Positions 1 through 6,230 of a stretch of DNA of 10,119 nt are shown in pieces (position 1 is the stretch's first letter; every line of letters begins with the position of its first letter). Origin of the DNA: Thermococcus sp. (GTDB taxonomy: Archaea > Methanobacteriota_B > Thermococci > Thermococcales > Thermococcaceae); assembly GCA_027074805.1 (NCBI GenBank), contig JALTCK010000025.1:1-10119 (forward strand). Direction: 5' to 3'. Position numbers and translations under genes: made by a program. The notes below the pieces were generated by a model. It had not been told where the DNA came from. It was given only the letters and a program-made list of their open reading frames with translations, and did not search any database.

Positions 1-41
1 AGCCCAGGCCCCGCGTGGCCAGGCGCGTTAAGGCCATCTGA
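1..41 (+). CDS. rpoP: DNA-directed RNA polymerase subunit P (Rpo12), C-terminal end only
   Basis: Frame 3 reads PRPRVARRVKAI and then TGA at 39-41, with the two preceding bases fitting a Lys codon. I recognise this as the conserved basic C-terminus of the small archaeal RNA polymerase subunit P, a zinc-ribbon protein of about 50 residues that ends in ...KPRPRVARRVKAI in Thermococcales. The zinc ribbon itself lies outside the window. In Thermococcales this gene commonly sits beside ribosomal protein and Brix genes, which fits the next gene here. The fragment is only 12 full codons, so the call depends on remembered family sequence plus context. Confidence 0.75.
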   Translation, partial: PRPRVARRVKAI

Positions 42-52
42 TTCTTTCGTTT

Positions 53-66
53 CGAAAGCTTTTTAG
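53..66 (+). promoter_or_regulatory. possible BRE/TATA promoter for the Brix-Pcc1 genes
   Basis: An A-rich CGAAAG (53-58) followed by CTTTTTAG (59-66) resembles an archaeal BRE plus TATA element. A start site about 25 bases downstream would fall near 87, giving a very short leader before the ATG at 95. The rpoP stop is only 53 bases upstream, so read-through from rpoP is also possible. Confidence 0.35.
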
Positions 67-94
67 TGACCAAAGCGGGTTTTGAGTGAGGGCT

Positions 95-733
95 ATGATG
101 CTGATAACGACATCCCATCGACCGACGAGGAGGACGAGGAGCTTCGGCCACGATTTGGAGAAGGTGTTCCCCAACTCCCTCTACTTAACTAGGGGAAAGA
201 AGACCGTCCAGGATCTCCTCATGGAGGCCTACGACAGAAACTACGAGCGTCTTCTGATAGTCAACGTCTGGAAGGGAAACCCGCTCAAGATGACCTTTAT
301 CAAAGTCGACCCAGACGACTGGGGCTACCTCGGCTACCTCTACCTCCACGGCATAAAGCTCCAGCGCGAGGTGGGGTACAGGAACGTGAGGCCCATCCGC
401 GAGGAGATGCCTCTTATAGTGACCACCGCAAAGCGCGTTGGAGTTGATCATACTGCCTTCGCCCAGGCCTTTGCCGAGCTTACGGGCGGTATCTTCATCC
501 CCCGGCGGGAGCGCTCCCTCCTCGGGATAGCCGACAAGTACAACACGGACGTCCTCGGAGTTATCGAGAGGCATCCGCGCGGGATGGCGGTCAACTTCTA
601 CCGCTTCGACGTGGACAGGGAGAAGCCGGTTGGCCCGCTCATAAGCATTAAGATATGGATCATGGAGGACGGGAGGAGATGGGACTACAAGGAAGCACTA
701 GAGCTAAAGAGGAGTGGCCAATCGAGGGAGTGA
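95..733 (+). CDS. Brix-domain ribosome biogenesis protein (archaeal Imp4-like)
   Basis: The product is about 212 residues starting MMLITTSHRPTRRTRSFG, the usual opening of the archaeal single-domain Brix/Imp4 family. A basic RNA-binding N-terminus (RPTRRTR) is followed by VFPNSLYLTRGKK, LLIVNVWKGNP and MPLIVTTAKRVG, and the protein ends in a DGRRWDYKEAL segment. Known role of the family: binding pre-rRNA during ribosomal subunit assembly in the cytoplasm, related to eukaryotic Imp4, Brx1 and Rpf2. A GTG at 86 is also in frame, but GTGAGG at 86-91 serves better as the ribosome binding site for the tandem ATGs at 95 and 98; I chose 95. The 3' end overlaps the Pcc1 gene, linking rRNA processing and tRNA modification in one transcript. 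Confidence 0.9.
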   Translation: MMLITTSHRPTRRTRSFGHDLEKVFPNSLYLTRGKKTVQDLLMEAYDRNYERLLIVNVWKGNPLKMTFIKVDPDDWGYLGYLYLHGIKLQREVGYRNVRPIREEMPLIVTTAKRVGVDHTAFAQAFAELTGGIFIPRRERSLLGIADKYNTDVLGVIERHPRGMAVNFYRFDVDREKPVGPLISIKIWIMEDGRRWDYKEALELKRSGQSRE

Positions 734-954
734 TAGAGCTTTCTTTTCCGGACGAGGAAACAGCTAAGGTCGTTTACGAGAGCGTTCTTTACGAGCACGA
801 GAGCGTGCCCTACAGGAGGAGCCACATTGAGTTCTTGAGGGATGGAAAAAAGGTAGTAATCCGCTTCCTCGCGAGGGACAACTCCGCCCTGAGGGGAACG
901 CTGAACTCCTACCTCCGGTGGATTAAGGTCGCCATGGATTCGCTGGATTTGTAA
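679..954 (+). CDS. pcc1: KEOPS complex subunit Pcc1
   Basis: About 91 residues. The core, from VIELSFPDEETAKVVYESVL through SVPYRRS to DNSALRGTLNSYLRWIK, is diagnostic of Pcc1, the small dimerising subunit of the KEOPS complex that, with Kae1, Bud32 and Cgi121, makes N6-threonylcarbamoyladenosine at position 37 of ANN-decoding tRNAs. The start is uncertain. ATG 679 has GGAGGA at 664-669 about 9 bases upstream and overlaps the Brix gene by 55 bases. GTG 730 would give a GTGA overlap with the Brix stop but would trim the first beta strand. ATG 655 has no visible ribosome binding site. The frame and C-terminus (MDSLDL, TAA at 952-954) are secure. Confidence 0.87.
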   Translation: MGLQGSTRAKEEWPIEGVIELSFPDEETAKVVYESVLYEHESVPYRRSHIEFLRDGKKVVIRFLARDNSALRGTLNSYLRWIKVAMDSLDL

Positions 955-993
955 ATTACATCTCGCCTGAGTCTAGTATCTATCTTGTAAATT

Positions 994-1008
994 CGAAACA
1001 CTTAAATG
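994..1008 (+). promoter_or_regulatory. BRE/TATA promoter of the frameshifted secreted protein gene
   Basis: CGAAAC (994-999) followed by ACTTAAATG (1000-1008) looks like an archaeal BRE plus TATA box. A start about 25 bases on, near 1030, would leave a leader of about 23 bases carrying the GGGGGGT ribosome binding site (1043-1049) before ATG 1053. This argues that translation begins at 1053 and not at the upstream ATG 1011. Confidence 0.5.
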
Positions 1009-1052
1009 CTATGATATTAAAATTAGAATTGACAATCCCTTTGGGGGGTCGA

Positions 1053-2154
1053 ATGCGACAGAAAGTGGTATGGTTTGTACTCGGAATATTGGTTGGAAGC
1101 CTTTTTTGTTGTTTCAGCGTACCCACAAGGCAGTGCTTCTCCAACAAGTTCAACTTCTGGAGTGCATCTAACAAACCAAGATGTCTCCAAGATTTCGATA
1201 GGACTGAAAAAGGGCAACTTTGAGGTCATGGATTCTCAAATACTGAAAAATCTGGTTAAGACAGGAGTTATTCCTTACGCCCCAATCTTTGGGGACAACA
1301 CACTCTACGCTGTGAAGATTCTGCCGGACGGGAAGTTTTTCATATACGCGGGAACCAACATAAAGAACATTAGCAAGTTCCTTAATGATGCTAAGAGAGA
1401 GTTCTCCAAGGTGGACTGGGGTAAAACCATAACGCTAAAGATCGAACCCTCAAACTTCTCTTGGAAAGTAAAAATCAACGGAAAGCCTGGTGGGACGTAT
1501 AAACCTGAGGGAACTCCATCCGTCAGTGCTCATATCGAGAGTAAAATCGTGTGGAGCTCTCATGACAATTGGAAACCCAGGGGCAAGCTTAAACTTGTAT
1601 GGGAAATCTACAGACTTGCCGATACAGACCCTCAAGCGGATTATAGGGTTGTAGACATGAAAACCTTTGTCTGGTCAGGCCATTACCTCTACGGCGATAG
1701 CGGGACTGGTGTGTGGCAGATTGACACGGTTAAAGTCTACGCCAACGTTAAGCCCGATGGAAACAGTGTTTTTGACCTAGCGGACTTTGGCCCCACACAT
1801 GACGTTAACAAATACGACTCCAAGGTTAAGTCCTCCATTTCATATACCTTAGGGATAGGAGGGGCCTCTGTTACAATACAACAGGTCATCAAGCTCTTCA
1901 AAATAGTGGTTGATACCAACGGAGAGTGGGTCAAGTGGACGTACACATTTAACAGAAACGAGCCGGGAAGTTACGCTGATAGCTGGATTAAACTTGAACC
2001 GGGGTACCAGTTCATAACCAACATTTCGAGTTCCCCAACAACAGCGCACCAAAAGCTAGTCGCTTCAGTTGAGTGGACGTACAATCGCCCCCTGCTTCCG
2101 GACGACCACTGGACCGGGTCAACAATCATAGACTGGATATGGAACTTTAAGTGA
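1053..2154 (+). CDS. Secreted protein of unknown function, signal peptide frameshifted from its body
   Basis: Translation from ATG 1053, just after GGGGGGT, gives MRQKVVWFVLGILVGSLF, a textbook signal-peptide start with a basic N-region and hydrophobic core, but that frame then loses coherence and soon ends. The +1 frame continues it exactly: FVVSAYPQGSASP and then about 340 residues to TAA at 2152-2154. The switch point is six T at 1102-1107; skipping one T gives a 366-residue precursor with probable cleavage after VSA or GSA. The body is rich in beta-type, Trp/Tyr-containing segments, has three NxS/T sequons and no Cys. A continuous reading from TTG 1075 is open but has no ribosome binding site and starts inside the signal peptide. 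A segment around P304 (PGSYAD) resembles one in the secreted protein at 8104. I do not recognise the family. The shift may be a sequencing error, a disabling mutation or true frameshifting. Confidence 0.7.
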
Positions 2155-2157
2155 GGG

Positions 2158-2178
2158 ATTTTTGTCTTCCTCCTTTTT
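2158..2178 (+). terminator. T-rich archaeal-type terminator
   Basis: Just after the stop at 2154, GGGATTTTTGTC and CTCCTTTTTAG provide two runs of five T (2160-2164 and 2174-2178) on the sense strand, the usual intrinsic termination signal in Thermococcales. It lies immediately before the prefoldin promoter. Confidence 0.5.
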
Positions 2179-2185
2179 AGCCGTC

Positions 2186-2200
2186 CCAAACTTATTTAAA
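2186..2200 (+). promoter_or_regulatory. BRE/TATA promoter of the prefoldin operon
   Basis: CCAAAC (2186-2191) followed by TTATTTAAA (2192-2200) is a good BRE plus TATA match. The predicted start near 2222 leaves a leader of about 27 bases containing GGAGGTG (2236-2242), six bases before ATG 2249. That ribosome binding site selects ATG 2249 over the in-frame GTG 2240 and TTG 2243. Confidence 0.65.
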
Positions 2201-2248
2201 GTCCGCCCCTTATTCTAACCCGGCATTACGATTACGGAGGTGTTGGTC

Positions 2249-2602
2249 ATGCAGAACATTCCACCGCAGGTTCAGGCCATGCTCGGTCAGCTTGAGAGCT
2301 ACCAGCAACAGCTCCAGCTCGTCATCCAGCAGAAGCAGAAGGTCCAGCTCGAGCTCACCGAGGCCAAGAAGGCTTTGGAGGAAATCGAGAAGGTCGAGGG
2401 GGAGACCACCATCTACAAGACCGTTGGAACGCTAATCGTCAAGACCGACAAGGCCAAGGCCGTCGAGGAGCTGAAGGAGAAGGTTGAAACGCTGGAGGTC
2501 CGCCTGAACGCCCTAGAGAGGCAGGAAAAGAAGCTCAACGAGAAGCTCAAGGAGCTTACCGCCCAGATCCAGAGCGCACTCAGGCCGCCCACGGCCGGCT
2601 GA
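2249..2602 (+). CDS. pfdB: Prefoldin beta subunit
   Basis: The 117-residue product starts MQNIPPQVQAMLGQLESYQQ. Two long Gln/Glu/Lys-rich helices (roughly residues 5-50 and 73-110) flank a short beta-hairpin region (GETTIYKTVGTLIVKTDK), the standard build of beta-class prefoldin. Length and sequence match the archaeal family closely. Prefoldin is a hexamer of two alpha and four beta subunits that catches unfolded proteins between its coiled-coil arms and hands them to the group II chaperonin (thermosome) in the cytoplasm. The start is fixed by GGAGGTG at 2236-2242. The gene heads a tightly packed operon, with DUF3194 only 33 bases downstream. Confidence 0.96.
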   Translation: MQNIPPQVQAMLGQLESYQQQLQLVIQQKQKVQLELTEAKKALEEIEKVEGETTIYKTVGTLIVKTDKAKAVEELKEKVETLEVRLNALERQEKKLNEKLKELTAQIQSALRPPTAG

Positions 2603-2635
2603 CCCCTTTTCTTTAATACCTCGGAGGATGCGGTA

Positions 2636-2956
2636 ATGGACGAGGGAAGGGGCGGGAGGAGAGTAATCCACATAGGCCTTCCGGAGCTGAGTGAGGAACA
2701 GCTCATAGAGATCGGCGAGCTTGCGCAGGAGACGATTATAAAGGAAGTGTTCGACGTCCTCAACAGGAGCGACGTCAAGGACATAGAGGTCACGATGAGG
2801 ATAAACCGGGAGGAGACTCTCGACCTCGAGGTTGAGGTCTACCTTGAGGTTCCGATATTCGTGAAGGTCGATGTCGATGGGCTTATAGACAAGGCCGTTG
2901 AGAAGGCCTACGAGGTTGTTGAGAGAAGGTTGAAAGAACTGGCCGCAAAGGATTAA
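2636..2956 (+). CDS. DUF3194-type conserved archaeal protein
   Basis: The 106-residue product has an N-terminal helix (LSEEQLIEIGELAQETIIKE), a strongly alternating beta stretch (VKDIEVTMRINREETLDLEV, then a valine-rich strand) and a final helix (KAVEKAYEVVERRLKEL). I place it in the DUF3194 family of small alpha-beta proteins from Thermococcales, usually encoded directly after prefoldin beta; its biochemical role is unknown. ATG 2636 is preceded by GGAGGATG (2623-2630) at good spacing. The 33-base gap to prefoldin shows no promoter, so cotranscription is likely. It has no Cys, no signal peptide and no membrane segment. The family name is from memory and context. Confidence 0.8.
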   Translation: MDEGRGGRRVIHIGLPELSEEQLIEIGELAQETIIKEVFDVLNRSDVKDIEVTMRINREETLDLEVEVYLEVPIFVKVDVDGLIDKAVEKAYEVVERRLKELAAKD

Positions 2957-2989
2957 ACCTTCAACTCCTAAATTCATCTGGTGAGAGGG

Positions 2990-3310
2990 ATGGATTATCG
3001 TGAGGTGGCGAGGCGCTTTGCGGAGGACGTTAAAAAACGCCTGGGTGAGTCGGTTAAGGAGATAATCCTCTTCGGGTCGGTTGCGAGGGGAGACTACGGT
3101 GAGAACAGCGACGTCGACGTCCTCGTAGTCGTTGAGGGTGACGCGTGGGAGGCCCAGAAAAAAGCTTCGGACGTTGTCGTTGATTACATCGTCGAGTACG
3201 GCGTTTACGTGTCGGCCAAGGTCATAAGCGTCGAGGAGTTTGAGCTGATGAAGAATCTCAACACCGCGTTTTACAGGAACATCCAGAGGGAGGGTGTGCT
3301 CATTGGGTGA
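2990..3310 (+). CDS. Minimal nucleotidyltransferase (MNT), probable antitoxin-type partner of HEPN protein
   Basis: The 106-residue product carries the pol-beta/MNT signature GSx10DxD: ILFGSVARGDYGENSDVDVL, with G29, S30, D41 and D43 binding the metal and nucleotide. The size is that of stand-alone MNT proteins found next to HEPN genes. In characterised HepT-MntA (type VII) pairs, MNT neutralises the HEPN RNase by transferring AMP to a tyrosine. The start is ATG 2990, with GGTGAG (2980-2985) as ribosome binding site; GTG 2981 is possible but overlaps that site. The stop overlaps the HEPN gene start by 8 bases, indicating translational coupling. Function by sequence is confident at the fold level; the antitoxin role is inferred from the pair. 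Confidence 0.88.
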   Translation: MDYREVARRFAEDVKKRLGESVKEIILFGSVARGDYGENSDVDVLVVVEGDAWEAQKKASDVVVDYIVEYGVYVSAKVISVEEFELMKNLNTAFYRNIQREGVLIG

Positions 3311-3686
3311 TGAAATAAGCCTTTTGCTCAACAATGCCCACGAGTCCCTTGGTGCGGCGGAGCTTCTGCTTGAAAAAGGGTTCTACAGAGATGCTATGAG
3401 CAGGGCATACTACGCCATGTTCTACGCTGCCAGTGCGCTTCTTAGGGCAAAGGGGATAGTTACCAAAAGCCACAGAGGCGTGATTGCAAAGTTTGGGCTC
3501 GAATTCGTCACGGAGGGCACAATAGAGAAATACTATGCAAAGGCGCTCAGCCTTGCAGAGAGCCTCAGGGAAAGGGCTGAGTACGATGCCACGTTTCAGC
3601 CTGGAGAAGAGGAAGCTAGGGAGCTCGTTGAGGATGCCAAGGCCTTCGTGGAGAGGATTGAAAAAGCCCTGGAGGAGCTGAGATGA
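3303..3686 (+). CDS. HEPN-domain protein, partner of the MNT nucleotidyltransferase
   Basis: The 127-residue all-helical product contains the HEPN core SRAYYAMFYAASALLRAKG (from residue 33) and TKSHRGVIAKFG. HEPN proteins paired with MNT are often RNases using an Rx4-6H motif. Here R34 is followed by AYYAMF and then Y41, where many relatives have His, and the later H57 is too far from R48, so the classical motif is not evident and RNase activity is uncertain. TTG 3303 overlaps the MNT stop and is preceded by GAGGGTG; GTG 3294 is also in frame. The gene ends in an ATGA overlap with the DHH gene. This may be a toxin of type VII kind, or a non-catalytic regulatory partner. Confidence 0.87.
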   Translation: MGDEISLLLNNAHESLGAAELLLEKGFYRDAMSRAYYAMFYAASALLRAKGIVTKSHRGVIAKFGLEFVTEGTIEKYYAKALSLAESLRERAEYDATFQPGEEEARELVEDAKAFVERIEKALEELR

Positions 3687-4666
3687 AAGGAAAGATCAAG
3701 CTCAAACGCTTTCTTGAGGGCGCAAAGGATAGATCCTTCCTTCTCCTCTGCCACCACAACGCCGACCCGGATTCCCTCGGCTCGGCGATAGCCTTTGCCC
3801 TGTACCTCAAATCAATCGGCGTTGAGAATGTGAGGATAGGCGTTGCCCAGAGCGTCTCCTCCTACGCGAAGAGGCTTCTCATCTTCTCGCCGGCTCCAGT
3901 TGAAAGAGACCCTGCGGTTAAAGAGGACGTGGTCATGATTTTCGACACGTCATCGCTCGAGCAGCTCGAGCCGATCGAGATTCCGAAGGGAAAGACCGTT
4001 GTAGTCATCGACCACCACGTTGAAAAGAAGGACCCGATTAGGGCGGATATAGTGGTGATAGATTCATCGAGAACTTCAACGGCTGAAATCGTGTGGGAGC
4101 TTATCAAGTACCTCGGCTTCTACGATGAGACCGCCATTAAAGCCCTCCTCGCTGGAATCGTTACCGACACCGCAAACTTCCGCTTCGCCAACTCAAAGAC
4201 CTTTAAAACGGTTTCAGAGATGCTCGAGCGCTTCCCGCTCCAGATGGGGGAGATATTCCAGCTTGTTGCACCGGTTAGCGACGAGAACATAGATCAGGCA
4301 AGGAGGATGGCGATGCTCAAGGCCTGCCAGAGGCTGGAGATAAAGAAGTTCCGCAGGTACATCATAGCGGTCTCGAAGGTTTCGGCCTACGAGTCGCTCG
4401 CCTGCAAGACATTCCTCCAGCTCGGGGCAGATATAGCGATAGTGGGGAGCGAGAAGAAAGGCGTCAGGATTTCCGCGAGGGCCAGGGAGAGCCTCGTTAA
4501 GAGGGGCCTCCACCTCGGCAAGATTATGGGGAAGGTCGGGCCGATTATAGAAGGTTCCGGTGGCGGACACGCTGGAGCGGCCGGTGCAAACGGGAAGAAG
4601 AACCTGGATGAGGCAATTAAACGTATCCTGGGAGAGATTGAGAAGTTTTTAAAGGAGGTTGATTGA
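3683..4666 (+). CDS. DHH-family phosphoesterase (NrnA-like, DHH-DHHA1)
   Basis: The 327-residue product has every expected DHH phosphoesterase motif: CHHNADPDS (23-31) supplying metal-binding His and Asp residues, D88 in FDTSS, the name-giving DHH at 110-112, and the Asp in VTDTANFRF. The C-terminal DHHA1 substrate-binding domain ends in GSGGGHAGAAGA. Length and layout match cytoplasmic NrnA-type enzymes that degrade very short oligoribonucleotides and/or dephosphorylate pAp, with Mn2+ as the usual metal. The substrate cannot be assigned from sequence alone. ATG 3683 overlaps the HEPN stop (ATGA), so translation is coupled. No membrane segment or CBS domain is present. Confidence 0.92.
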   Translation: MKGKIKLKRFLEGAKDRSFLLLCHHNADPDSLGSAIAFALYLKSIGVENVRIGVAQSVSSYAKRLLIFSPAPVERDPAVKEDVVMIFDTSSLEQLEPIEIPKGKTVVVIDHHVEKKDPIRADIVVIDSSRTSTAEIVWELIKYLGFYDETAIKALLAGIVTDTANFRFANSKTFKTVSEMLERFPLQMGEIFQLVAPVSDENIDQARRMAMLKACQRLEIKKFRRYIIAVSKVSAYESLACKTFLQLGADIAIVGSEKKGVRISARARESLVKRGLHLGKIMGKVGPIIEGSGGGHAGAAGANGKKNLDEAIKRILGEIEKFLKEVD

Positions 4667-4667
4667 G

Positions 4668-4994
4668 ATGGCAAAGTGTCCTCTGTGCGGAGAACCCCTT
4701 GATTGGGGGGAGTTAATTGAGCAGATGCTCGCCCTTGAGAACGCGGGAGAACTGCTGAAGGACCGTGAGAGGTTCATGGAGACCTTTAGGGACTTCGTCT
4801 TCAAGTGTCCTCACTGCGGCGAGGAGTTCTACGGCAGGAACCTGCCAGAGAAGGAGGCAGAAAAGGTCTTTGAGCTTCTCAACGAGTTCAAGGGCTCAGT
4901 AGACTGGGAAAAACGGAAGGTTAGGCTGAGACTCAATAGCCTTCTGGCCCTCGACACCATGCTCGAGAAGTGGGACGAAAAGATGAAGGGGTAG
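4668..4994 (+). CDS. Small zinc-ribbon protein of unknown function
   Basis: The 108-residue product opens MAKCPLCGEP and has a second knuckle, FKCPHCGEEF. C4, C7, C47 and C50 form two CxxC pairs typical of a zinc ribbon, separated by a predicted charged helix (WGELIEQMLALENAGELL). The C-terminal half is helical and charged, ending VRLRLNSLLALDTMLEKWDE. ATG 4668 is chosen because AGGAGGTT (4653-4660) sits 7 bases upstream; the in-frame TTG 4659 lies inside that site. The gene begins one base after the DHH stop and closes the operon. I do not recognise a named family; nucleic-acid or protein binding is plausible from the ribbon and the neighbouring phosphoesterase. Confidence 0.82.
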   Translation: MAKCPLCGEPLDWGELIEQMLALENAGELLKDRERFMETFRDFVFKCPHCGEEFYGRNLPEKEAEKVFELLNEFKGSVDWEKRKVRLRLNSLLALDTMLEKWDEKMKG

Positions 4995-4995
4995 C

Positions 4996-5010
4996 GATAG
5001 ACTTTTTATC
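4996..5010 (+). promoter_or_regulatory. BRE/TATA promoter of the TPR / tRNA-binding genes
   Basis: GATAGAC (4996-5002) followed by TTTTTATC (5003-5010) resembles a BRE plus TATA box directly after the zinc-ribbon stop. A start near 5031 would give a leader of about 12 bases with GGTGAT (5033-5038) before GTG 5043. The T run could also help end the upstream transcript. Confidence 0.45.
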
Positions 5011-5042
5011 TATCCCATCAACTTTACCCGTCGGTGATAACT

Positions 5043-6230
5043 GTGGTTGAAGTCATAGCACCCTATCTCGAAAGGGCAGATTACAAGGGTGCACTTGAGA
5101 GAGCCATGGAAATAAACTCTCCAATCAGACGACTGATTGCATTAAGTGAGATCCTTACGGCTTACCCAAAGGATGAGGTTCTAGCGGCCATGTTCGATGC
5201 CCTTGAGGAGATCAAAACTACTGCTGAGCGGGCGGTGGCCTACTCAATCCTTGGGAGGTCCCTCTACGTTCTGAACAGGGATAAGGATGCCGAGCTTTAC
5301 TTTGAAAGGGCAATAGCTGAGACTTCAATGGTATCCTCCCTCCCCCTAAGAGGTGAGGCCCTCGGTGGGATCGCAAGGAACCTAGTCCTCTCCGATAGGT
5401 ACGATGAGGGTCTAAAACTCTTTAGGGAGGCTGTCGAGCTTCTCCAGGCTTCAAGGGCACTCTCTTCTAGTGCCGTTTCATCCCTCCTAAAGGTTGCCAG
5501 GCTGATAGAGAGGAGCGCAGGTGAGATTCCAAACGAAATTGCCCTGGAGTTCTACAGGCTTCTTCGCTCCGTTTACTCCTCCCTAAACTTCAAGCTCCAG
5601 GCGAAGCACGTGGAGGACAGGATAGAGCTTATAGAGGAGGTTCTGAGGAGAGGACTTGTAGTAGTCGAAGACCTCATAGAGAGAGGAGAAGTTGAGATCG
5701 CCATGAGCATGATGCGCTTTCTGCCTCTTGAGAGCAGGGCAATAGCCATGCTGGAGCTTTCTTACTGGCTGTTCCTCCACGAGCAGCCCAAACTGGCCAG
5801 GAAAGCCTTCGAAGATGCACTAGAAATATTCTTCGTAGGAAAATTCAGAGTAAACGAGGCCGCAGTCGAGGCCGTTGCCAGGAGATTCCTCAGGATCGGA
5901 TTCCTAGATGAGGCCCTTATCTTGGCGGGAATACTTTCGGAGAAAAAACGCTCTTCCGAACTTTTAGGTGATATAGTCATCACTTACTGGCGCCTGGGAG
6001 ACGAAGGAAAGGCCCGTTCAATCCTTGAGGGCATTTCCGACGAAGACGTTAAAAAACGGGTTCTGGCCGTTTTGGAGGGTGATGAAGATGTGGGACACGA
6101 GCAAGGATTACCGCTTACTGGTGGCGGAGAAGAGCGTGGAGATGTTCCTGAAGACGGTGGAGCACGCGAAGTTCAAGGGAAAGTGGAACAAGAAGGGGGC
6201 GCAACAGCTGGCAAAGGAGATGATTCCTGA
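5043..6230 (+). CDS. TPR-like helical repeat protein
   Basis: About 395 residues, entirely helical, built from degenerate tetratricopeptide-type pairs of about 34 residues, such as AVAYSILGRSLYVLNRDKDA, then GGIARNLVLSDRYDEGLKLF, and later DALEIF and GDEGKARSILE. TPR arrays are protein-binding scaffolds; the partner is unknown. There is no signal peptide or membrane segment, so it is cytoplasmic. GTG 5043 is preferred because GGTGAT precedes it; GTG 5034 is an in-frame alternative. The last 47 or so codons run 143 bases into the tRNA-binding gene and encode a Gly/Glu-rich tail unlike the helical body. The structured part ends near LAVLEGDED (about 6087), so the tail may be an extension after a lost stop. 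Confidence 0.85.
   Translation: MVEVIAPYLERADYKGALERAMEINSPIRRLIALSEILTAYPKDEVLAAMFDALEEIKTTAERAVAYSILGRSLYVLNRDKDAELYFERAIAETSMVSSLPLRGEALGGIARNLVLSDRYDEGLKLFREAVELLQASRALSSSAVSSLLKVARLIERSAGEIPNEIALEFYRLLRSVYSSLNFKLQAKHVEDRIELIEEVLRRGLVVVEDLIERGEVEIAMSMMRFLPLESRAIAMLELSYWLFLHEQPKLARKAFEDALEIFFVGKFRVNEAAVEAVARRFLRIGFLDEALILAGILSEKKRSSELLGDIVITYWRLGDEGKARSILEGISDEDVKKRVLAVLEGDEDVGHEQGLPLTGGGEERGDVPEDGGAREVQGKVEQEGGATAGKGDDS

Noticed and set aside
1075..2154. Secreted-protein gene starting at TTG 1075
   Set aside because: There is no ribosome binding site before 1075, and the first codons overlap a signal peptide that is in frame with the well-placed ATG 1053. A frameshift explains the data better than a TTG start.
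2513..3334. Long open frame of 273 codons on the minus strand
   Set aside because: It lies antisense to prefoldin, DUF3194 and MNT, all well-supported genes. Its product is a low-information Leu/Val/Asp-rich string with no recognisable domain, and it has no promoter or ribosome binding site.
3303..3686. HEPN protein called an active RNase toxin
   Set aside because: The expected Rx4-6H motif is not visible, so only the fold and the pairing are claimed, not the activity.
4214..4674. Minus-strand open frames opposite the DHH gene
   Set aside because: They are shadows of a gene with complete DHH and DHHA1 motifs. They have no independent support.
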